A stretch of DNA of 64,000 nucleotides from Mammaliicoccus sp. Dog046 (GTDB lineage: Bacteria; Bacillota; Bacilli; Staphylococcales; Staphylococcaceae): contig NZ_CP120131.1 in NCBI RefSeq assembly GCF_034039665.1, positions 426,206 to 490,205 on the forward strand, given 5' to 3'. Position 1 is the stretch's first letter. Each line of letters begins with the position of its first letter. This document shows positions 58,028 to 64,000 of this stretch, one piece after another. The notes beneath the pieces were generated by a model. It worked only from the letters and a program-made list of their open reading frames with translations, ran no database searches and had not been told where the DNA came from. The translations under genes and the position numbers were made by a program.

Positions 58028-58951
58028 ATGACTGCAAATATTTTTATTTCTGGTGGTTCAGGCTATATAGGCAAGCATTTAATCACAACTTTAAAGGACG
58101 TCGGTCAATTATATACAATTACAAAATATGAAGCTGATATGACAGATAGCGATGTGAATTGGAGACAATGTGATATTTATATCTTGAAGGATATGATAGC
58201 AGCATTAGAAGACATTGATATTGCTATTTACTATTTAGATGCGAATAAAAAATCTGCAAAACTGACGCAAAGTATGGCAAGAAATTTGAATATGATAGCT
58301 AGTGACAACATGGCTAAAGCGTGTAAAGCAAATCAAGTAAAGAAAATTATTTATATCCCAGGTTCACCGTTCGATCAAGAAACAATTGAAATATTATCTT
58401 CAACTGGGATAGAAGTTGAAGTGACAGAACAAACCATAAGAAGGCCAGCTGTTTCTATTGAATTACAAAAATCTAAATACGATGATGTAAGAAGTGTTGA
58501 TCGAATGCCATTACCATATCAATGGGATTTAGAAGATGCTGTAACACATTATTTTAATTGGTTAGAAGAAACAAGTGGGACATTAGTGACGACAGAATTG
58601 ATTGGGGATACATATCACGTTCATTTTAAAAATAGAAAGAAATCTATTCTTAAACTACAACGCATCAATCCGAGTATTGACCCGAATGTTATCCAATTTA
58701 AAGTTGTTGGTGGAACATTATCTGTGAATAAGTTTGAAGATAACGGTATGTTAGAATTTAGAAAGCTCACTTGGACGAACGAATTTATGGTGCATTTATT
58801 TAATTATGTACCGAGAATTCCATGGAGTATATATTATTTATCTCAAGCACCAATTCATAATGTTACGATGAAAGGCTTTGAGGTAGACTGTAGAATAAAA
58901 GATTTTCAATTGCGTATGTTAGACGGAGAAGTAAAAAAATATACAAAGTAA
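58028..58951 (+). CDS. graX: GraX, auxiliary protein of the GraRS system
   Basis: This 307-residue NAD(P)-binding, NmrA/SDR-like protein has the N-terminal NIFISGGSGYIGKHL (GxxGxxG), without the catalytic Tyr-x3-Lys. The C-terminal half (about 160-300) is a separate domain, rich in beta strands. It is identified chiefly by place: directly before graR and graS as in S. aureus, where GraX is needed for GraRS signalling. Start ATG 58028 behind CAAGGAG; a GTG at 58019 overlaps that site. 10 bp before graR. Confidence 0.85.
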   Translation: MTANIFISGGSGYIGKHLITTLKDVGQLYTITKYEADMTDSDVNWRQCDIYILKDMIAALEDIDIAIYYLDANKKSAKLTQSMARNLNMIASDNMAKACKANQVKKIIYIPGSPFDQETIEILSSTGIEVEVTEQTIRRPAVSIELQKSKYDDVRSVDRMPLPYQWDLEDAVTHYFNWLEETSGTLVTTELIGDTYHVHFKNRKKSILKLQRINPSIDPNVIQFKVVGGTLSVNKFEDNGMLEFRKLTWTNEFMVHLFNYVPRIPWSIYYLSQAPIHNVTMKGFEVDCRIKDFQLRMLDGEVKKYTK

Positions 58952-58961
58952 GAGGCATAAT

Positions 58962-59645
58962 ATGAAATTACTAATAATAGAAGATGACGAAACATTATTT
59001 AACATAATGAAGAGACAGCTTGAAAAATGGGGATGGACTGTTTATGGTATCAATGACTTTAGCTTAGTATTTAAAGAGTATCAAGATATTGAACCAGATT
59101 TAGTTATTATAGACATTCAATTACCTCAATATGATGGATTTTATTGGTGTCGTATGATTAGAAATCATTCTAATTTACCAATTGTTTTTCTATCTTCAAG
59201 AGATCACCCGATGGATCAAGTAATGAGTATGGAACTTGGGGCGGATGATTTTATTCAAAAACCATTTCATACAGAAGTACTCGTAGCTAAATTACAAGCA
59301 ATCTATCGTAGAGTGTATCAATATAATAAAGAAGAACCGAGAATGAAATATTGGAATAAAGCACGTGTGGATTTTGGAAAACACATTATTGAAGGCAATG
59401 ATATAACAGTTTCACTCACTAAAAATGAAATGTTTATTTTAGAGATTTTACTGAATCATAAAAATGAAATTGTTAGTCGAGATACAATCATCACTGCGCT
59501 ATGGGATGATGAACAGTTTGTGAGCGATAATACATTAACAGTGAATGTGAACCGTTTAAGAAAAAAGGTAGCTGAACTTGGGCTCAATCATTTTATAGAA
59601 ACAAAAGTAGGCAAAGGCTATATTGCGCATGATCCGGAGGGGTAG
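58962..59645 (+). CDS. graR: Response regulator GraR
   Basis: This 227-residue OmpR/PhoB-type regulator has acidic pocket EDDE, phospho-acceptor Asp51 (VIIDIQLP) and switch residues LSS/KPF. The winged helix is C-terminal (SLTKNEMFILEILLNH..., NTLTVNVNRLRKKV). It controls cationic peptide resistance genes (dlt, mprF, vraFG in S. aureus). The graS start follows its stop by one base. Confidence 0.93.
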   Translation: MKLLIIEDDETLFNIMKRQLEKWGWTVYGINDFSLVFKEYQDIEPDLVIIDIQLPQYDGFYWCRMIRNHSNLPIVFLSSRDHPMDQVMSMELGADDFIQKPFHTEVLVAKLQAIYRRVYQYNKEEPRMKYWNKARVDFGKHIIEGNDITVSLTKNEMFILEILLNHKNEIVSRDTIITALWDDEQFVSDNTLTVNVNRLRKKVAELGLNHFIETKVGKGYIAHDPEG

Positions 59646-59646
59646 T

Positions 59647-60678
59647 ATGTTAATACAATTTTTGAAAGAAAGATTAGCTTGGATCTTGCTGTTTATTCTT
59701 CTGCAACTGGTGATTGTGTTGATGAGTTGGTTAGACGTTGCTGTATCAACTACAAGCGCTTTCTATATACTAGGCTTAAATTTAATTATTTTCATTTTGT
59801 TTATTTGGTTGATTTATTCTCGTGAGACGCGTTTTTATAGCGCGTTAAAGGATAATGTCTCAATAAAAGAAATTGAACATAAAGGTTTAAATCATTCGGC
59901 TTACGAACACATTATATTTAATTACATAAGAAATTATAATGAGAACGCAGAGCGTACACTTCATGAACAAAATAATGAAATTCAATTTACTAAAAATGAC
60001 TTGCTGGATTGGATACATGAAGTGAAAACACCAATCACGGCGATGAAATTAATACTTGATCAAGTAGAAGATAAAGAATTGAAAGACGATTTATTTTTTG
60101 AATGGAGTCGTATAGATTATTTACTCGATCAACAGTTATATATTCGAAGGTTAACATCGACAAGTAATGATTTTTATTTTGATCATTATTCCATTAAAGA
60201 TATGGTGATCAAAGAAATTCAACAATCTAGAAATATCAGTATGTCTAAAGGCATTGGCTATGAATTATTACTAGAAAATCAAAATGTATATACGGATGAA
60301 AAATGGTGCCGTACAGTTATTAGACAAATATTGAATAATGCATTGAAGTATACGGAAAATGGAGACATCACGATTCGTACATCTATCGTCCATGGACAAA
60401 TATGTTTATCAATAGAAGATTATGGACGAGGTATCTTAGCCCGAGACTTACCTAGAATTTATGAACGTGGATTCACGTCAACGACTAATCGAAGAGAAAC
60501 GACAGCGACAGGTATGGGGCTCTATTTAGTAAAAGAAATTGCGAATGAATTACATATTAACGTTAACGTGACATCTATTTACGGAGAAGGTACAACAGTT
60601 GCGCTGACATTTCCTAATCCTAATGACTATACTTCGCTTGAACAAGCAAGTGACAAAAATGTCACTTCAAAACGATAA
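59647..60678 (+). CDS. graS: Sensor histidine kinase GraS
   Basis: This 343-residue intramembrane-sensing kinase has two helices (about 9-28 and 40-58) joined by a short outer loop, then HisKA with H in WIHEVKTPITAMK and an HATPase with RQILNNALKYTENG (N box), DYGRGI (G1) and TGMGLYL (G2). Unlike S. aureus GraS, the outer loop (LDVAVSTTSAF) has only one Asp. ATG 59647 follows GGAGGGG. It senses cationic peptides together with VraFG. Confidence 0.92.
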   Translation: MLIQFLKERLAWILLFILLQLVIVLMSWLDVAVSTTSAFYILGLNLIIFILFIWLIYSRETRFYSALKDNVSIKEIEHKGLNHSAYEHIIFNYIRNYNENAERTLHEQNNEIQFTKNDLLDWIHEVKTPITAMKLILDQVEDKELKDDLFFEWSRIDYLLDQQLYIRRLTSTSNDFYFDHYSIKDMVIKEIQQSRNISMSKGIGYELLLENQNVYTDEKWCRTVIRQILNNALKYTENGDITIRTSIVHGQICLSIEDYGRGILARDLPRIYERGFTSTTNRRETTATGMGLYLVKEIANELHINVNVTSIYGEGTTVALTFPNPNDYTSLEQASDKNVTSKR

Positions 60679-60708
60679 AATGTATGAAGATTCGAAGGAA
60701 CCATACTG

Positions 60709-60741
60709 AATTTGTCTATAAGATTAAGTTATAAACAAATT
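60709..60741. promoter_or_regulatory. AATTTGT-N19-ACAAATT dyad before vraF
   Basis: Inverted half-sites at 60709-60715 and 60735-60741 lie in the graS-vraF gap. They resemble halves of the ACAAATTTGT motif reported for GraR in S. aureus, but the second half sits almost on the ribosome site, so function is uncertain. Confidence 0.35.
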
Positions 60742-60758
60742 TCAAAGGAGTTTTATAA

Positions 60759-61520
60759 ATGAGTATTTTAAAGACTGAACAACTCGTGAAAATTTATGGT
60801 TCTAAAAAAAATCAACAAGAAGTATTAAAGAAAATAGATATGACAGTAGAAAAAGGTGAATTTATAAGCATTATGGGGCCATCAGGTTCTGGTAAAACAA
60901 CATTGCTTAATGTGTTAAGTTCAATTGATTATGCTACAACAGGTCGTATTGAAATCAATGGGCATCAATTACAAGACATGAATAATAAACAAATGTCTAA
61001 TTTTAGAAAGAAAGAATTAGGTTTTATTTTTCAAGAGTATAATTTATTAAATACGTTAACTGTACAAGAGAATATTATGTTGCCATTAACGATTCAAAAG
61101 ATTTCAAAGCAAGAAGCACGTTTAAGATTTGAAAGTATATGTAACACGCTTGGTATTAGCGATATAAAAAATAAATATCCTAATGAAATTTCTGGAGGAC
61201 AAAAGCAAAGAACATCTGCAGCAAGAGCATTTATAGGACAGCCTTCAATCATCTTTGCTGATGAACCAACCGGCGCTTTAGATTCCAAATCAGCATCAGA
61301 TTTATTAAATAAATTGAATCAAATTAACGAAACAACACAATCTACAATTGTAATGGTCACGCATGATTCAGTTGCAGCTAGCTATTCTAATCGTGTTATC
61401 TTCTTGAAGGATGGAAAGATTTATTCTGAATTATATAAAGGAGAAGATGATAGAAAGGCATTTTATAAAGAAATCATCAAAACACAAAGCGTGTTAGGTG
61501 GTGTTATCAATGACCTTTAA
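60759..61520 (+). CDS. vraF: ABC transporter ATPase VraF
   Basis: This 253-residue ATPase of the BceA/VraD class has Walker [11 protein letters not shown]-loop FIFQEYN, signature ISGGQKQR, Walker [13 protein letters not shown] and a switch His (VMVTHD). CAAAGGAG precedes the ATG. It energises VraG; the pair acts mainly as a sensor partner of GraS in cationic peptide resistance. It overlaps vraG by 11 bp. Confidence 0.93.
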   Translation: MSILKTEQLVKIYGSKKNQQEVLKKIDMTVEKGEFISIMGPSGSGKTTLLNVLSSIDYATTGRIEINGHQLQDMNNKQMSNFRKKELGFIFQEYNLLNTLTVQENIMLPLTIQKISKQEARLRFESICNTLGISDIKNKYPNEISGGQKQRTSAARAFIGQPSIIFADEPTGALDSKSASDLLNKLNQINETTQSTIVMVTHDSVAASYSNRVIFLKDGKIYSELYKGEDDRKAFYKEIIKTQSVLGGVINDL

Positions 61521-63447
61521 TCATATCGTGCTTAAAAATTTAAGGCGTAATATCCGACACTATAGTATGTTTGTGTTCTCCATTACGATAAGTGTGATGC
61601 TATTTTTTGGATTTACGACTTTGAAATATTCAGATGACTTGAGTAGTCTACAAGGTGGCGTTAAACCAGGTGCGGCAATTAAAGTAGGTATAACAATATT
61701 AGTCGTAATCATTGTTGTGTTTTTGCTTTATGCTAATAAACTATTCATCAAAAGACGTTCAAGAGAAATAGGGTTGTACCAACTCATCGGTATGACGAAA
61801 AGAGAAGTATTTAAAATATTTGCATTAGAGAATTTTCTACTGTTTGGATTAACAGTAGTTATAGGATCATTTTTAGGATTTTTTTCTTCCAAATTTTTAT
61901 TTATGATTTTATATAAAATTATTGACTATAAACAAGAAACGCATTTGAATTTTAGTGTTGAAGCATTATTACAAACAATGCTCTTAATGTTTGTAGTTTA
62001 TATTATTATTTCTGTTCAGAATTATATATTCATCAAAAGAAAGACCATTTTAGATTTGATGAGTGAATTTAATGCGACGGATACTAAAATCAAAAAAATA
62101 AAATTATATGAACTCATATTTGGCGCCTTTGGTATCGCAATGATTATATATGGATATTATTTATCTAGTGTAATATTTGAAAATATCAGTGGAAATGGTA
62201 TGACGCAATTATTCATGAGAATGATTTTAATATTATTTTTAACAATCGTTGGGGCATACTTATTATTTAGATGTTCGATTTCATTAATTTTTAATACAAT
62301 TCGTAAATATAAAAAAGGCATGTTAAGTGTGACTGATGTTGTTTCAACTTCTTCTATTATGCACAAAATGAAAACGAACGCATTGTCGTTAACAATCATT
62401 TCTATTGTGTCAGCCTTAGCAGTCGGTTTATTATCATTAAGCTATATTTCTTATTATAATGCTGAAGATACTGCACGAGGATCTGCACCTGATGATTATG
62501 TATTTGTAAATAAAGATACAAGCATGAAATTCAAACAAGCATTGAAAGATGAAAATATAAAATTCGAAGAAAAAAACTTTGAAGTTACACGCTATGTAGT
62601 TGATGATTCAAAAGTGTTTCATTTTCCAAATGATACGACGACACAACATGATTCAAACTCAGCATCCACAATTGCTAAAGCTTCAGATTTTAAAGATATA
62701 AATTTAAGAAATGATGAAGTGGCAGTTGTCGGTTTCAATGATATATTGGAAAAAATGGTTGATGTTCAAGAAAATGAACACATTAGTTATGAATTAGATA
62801 ACAAAACAAAAAATCTTAAAGTAAAATCAATTAGTAAAGACCCAGTATTATCAATAGTCGTTACGCACAATGCACCAGTTTATGTTGTGTCAGATGATAC
62901 GTATAATAAAATGAAAACCCATGAAGCTAAAAATGAAAGTATAAATGAGCAATTTGGTGTTAATCTTAAAAATAGTGCTGAAAGTAAACAAGCAGATAAA
63001 ATATTTGATAAAGTGAAAACCGAAAACGATTTGTCTGAATCATATTTTAAAGTATATCAATCAGCGAAAAGTAGTCTCGGATTAATGCTATTTATACTTG
63101 GATTTTTAGGCATTGCCTTCTTGTTATCAACAGGATGCATCATTTATATTAAACAAATAGATGAAACTGAAGATGAAGTGTCTAATTATAGTATATTAAG
63201 AAAATTAGGTTATACATCGAAAGATATGTCTAAAGGTATTGCATTGAAAATTGGTTTTAATTTTGCGTTACCACTAATCATTGGATTGTGTCATGGATAT
63301 TTTGCTGCAAAATCAGCATGGTTCATATTTGGACAATCTTTCTATACGCCTGTTATTATTGTGATGACATTATACTCGATTATTTATATCCTATTTGCGA
63401 TTTTAGGCTATGTACATTCGAAGCGGGTTATACAACATGTACTTTAA
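61510..63447 (+). CDS. vraG: ABC transporter permease VraG
   Basis: This 645-residue FtsX/BceB-type permease has ten helices and one large extracellular domain (about 315-520; [18 protein letters not shown] ... [11 protein letters not shown]) between helices 7 and 8, the hallmark of peptide-sensing BceB/VraG proteins. [21 protein letters not shown] matches VraG N-termini. The start ATG 61510 lies inside the vraF end with GGTGGTG upstream; two in-frame GTG codons at 61498/61501 are less likely. Confidence 0.92.
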   Translation: MTFNHIVLKNLRRNIRHYSMFVFSITISVMLFFGFTTLKYSDDLSSLQGGVKPGAAIKVGITILVVIIVVFLLYANKLFIKRRSREIGLYQLIGMTKREVFKIFALENFLLFGLTVVIGSFLGFFSSKFLFMILYKIIDYKQETHLNFSVEALLQTMLLMFVVYIIISVQNYIFIKRKTILDLMSEFNATDTKIKKIKLYELIFGAFGIAMIIYGYYLSSVIFENISGNGMTQLFMRMILILFLTIVGAYLLFRCSISLIFNTIRKYKKGMLSVTDVVSTSSIMHKMKTNALSLTIISIVSALAVGLLSLSYISYYNAEDTARGSAPDDYVFVNKDTSMKFKQALKDENIKFEEKNFEVTRYVVDDSKVFHFPNDTTTQHDSNSASTIAKASDFKDINLRNDEVAVVGFNDILEKMVDVQENEHISYELDNKTKNLKVKSISKDPVLSIVVTHNAPVYVVSDDTYNKMKTHEAKNESINEQFGVNLKNSAESKQADKIFDKVKTENDLSESYFKVYQSAKSSLGLMLFILGFLGIAFLLSTGCIIYIKQIDETEDEVSNYSILRKLGYTSKDMSKGIALKIGFNFALPLIIGLCHGYFAAKSAWFIFGQSFYTPVIIVMTLYSIIYILFAILGYVHSKRVIQHVL

Positions 63448-63452
63448 ATTTT

Positions 63453-63486
63453 TAAAAGACTAATGCTTGTCATTAGTCTTTTTTTA
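63453..63486 (+). terminator. Terminator of the gra-vra locus
   Basis: AAAAGACTAATG / CATTAGTCTTTT, T7 tail. Confidence 0.92.
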
Positions 63487-63645
63487 TGGTATAAAATATC
63501 AATGTGAACTTTGAGTTTTCGGAAAGTTTACAATTCAGTTAAATATTTAAAATTAGCTTAATAATAGTGGTAGAATTGAATTTGAAAGAGTACAATGAAA
63601 GAGTAATTATAAGAATTTAAGATGTATATTTTGGGAGGATTACTA

Positions 63646-64000
63646 ATGTTTAATAAGAAGAAGGATAAGTTTGGTATCCAGCTAGAAGCGATAGCTGAGA
63701 ATTTAAGCCGTGCATCAGTAGAATTTGGAGAAATGGATTTTGACTCTGAATTCGATCTAAAAGCTTATTCAGATAAAATAAAAGCGTATGAGTCTAATGG
63801 TGATGATTTAATGCACCAAATGATTACGGATTTGAACCAAACATTTATTACACCAATCGAAAGAGAAGATATTTTAGAACTTTGTGACGCTTTAGATGAT
63901 GTTTTAGATGAAATGGAAGAAACTTCAGCAATGTTTGAAATGTATTCAATTAGCTATTCAGACGAGTATATGGCTGAATTTGTTAAGAATATTCAAGCAG
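63646..64000 (+). CDS. DUF47 family PhoU-like protein (partial)
   Basis: The first 118 residues lie before the window edge. MFNKKKDKFGIQLEAIAENL is the DUF47/YkaA start; the rest is helical with acidic metal-binding motifs of PhoU type (REDILELCDALDDVLDEME). Such proteins precede a Pit phosphate permease gene in staphylococci and adjust phosphate uptake. GGGAGGATTACTA precedes the ATG. Confidence 0.88.
   Translation, partial: MFNKKKDKFGIQLEAIAENLSRASVEFGEMDFDSEFDLKAYSDKIKAYESNGDDLMHQMITDLNQTFITPIEREDILELCDALDDVLDEMEETSAMFEMYSISYSDEYMAEFVKNIQA

Overview
The window is a low-GC Firmicutes chromosome segment. The 16S sequence, the SigB-type asp23 locus, czrA-czcD, graXRS-vraFG and the gene content place it in the Staphylococcaceae. 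The general feel (many intergenic palindromic elements, 16S variable regions, arginase beside an rrn-tRNA cluster) suggests Mammaliicoccus (the former Staphylococcus sciuri group), but the species is an inference. Apart from one IS element and several intergenic repeat families it reads as ordinary core chromosome; no prophage, CRISPR array or defence island was seen.

Layout. 1-1044: a LicT-type antiterminator and, on the same strand, the promoter/cre/RAT/terminator leader and first codons of a beta-glucoside PTS gene. 1226-2732: SigB-type promoter and the amaP-DUF2273-asp23 alkaline-shock operon. 2855-8033: an MFS exporter, a catabolite-controlled YjiH permease, a 131-bp-period tandem repeat, an IsdG-type haem oxygenase with an SDR enzyme, and a SunI/YnzG-like small protein. 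8259-13272: argF, RarD, hutG, a low-complexity lipoprotein, a YdjM-type membrane hydrolase and a 50-residue SigB-type stress protein. 13456-22586: UDPGP nucleotidyltransferase, haemolysin III, an amidohydrolase-MFS pair, a second DHA2 exporter, and the salA(mrp)-kbaA pair. 22689-28592: a complete 16S-23S-5S operon followed by tRNA Asn-Glu-Val-Tyr-Gln-Lys. 28737-35271: rocF with a cre inside its promoter, then cdaA-cdaR-glmM and the glmS ribozyme with glmS (c-di-AMP and cell-wall precursor supply). 35426-41717: csoR-copA with operator, DedA, a dioxygenase-like VOC protein, a lone ABC ATPase and a Cof phosphatase. 41738-43010: an IS3/IS150-type element inserted in the loop of a terminator. 43148-43819: HAD dehalogenase. 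43851-48863: five tandem paralogous membrane proteins of unrecognised function, divergent from a CHAP-domain amidase. 49586-57910: oxidoreductase, phosphoesterase, czrA-czcD, CHY zinc finger, MFS, YkvI permease, esterase, GNAT. 58028-63447: graX-graR-graS-vraF-vraG, the cationic-peptide sensing and resistance module. 63646-end: start of a PhoU-like DUF47 protein.

Themes. Carbon catabolite control is visible as CcpA boxes in three promoters (PTS leader, yjiH, rocF). Metal homeostasis appears as complete regulator-operator-transporter units for Cu and Zn. Envelope stress is represented by asp23/amaP, cdaA-glmM-glmS and graXRS-vraFG. The least explained stretch is the five-paralog membrane cluster (43.9-48.9 kb), with long dyads flanking it and signs of recent sequence exchange between copies. 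All assignments come from reading motifs and remembered family features; no database search was possible.
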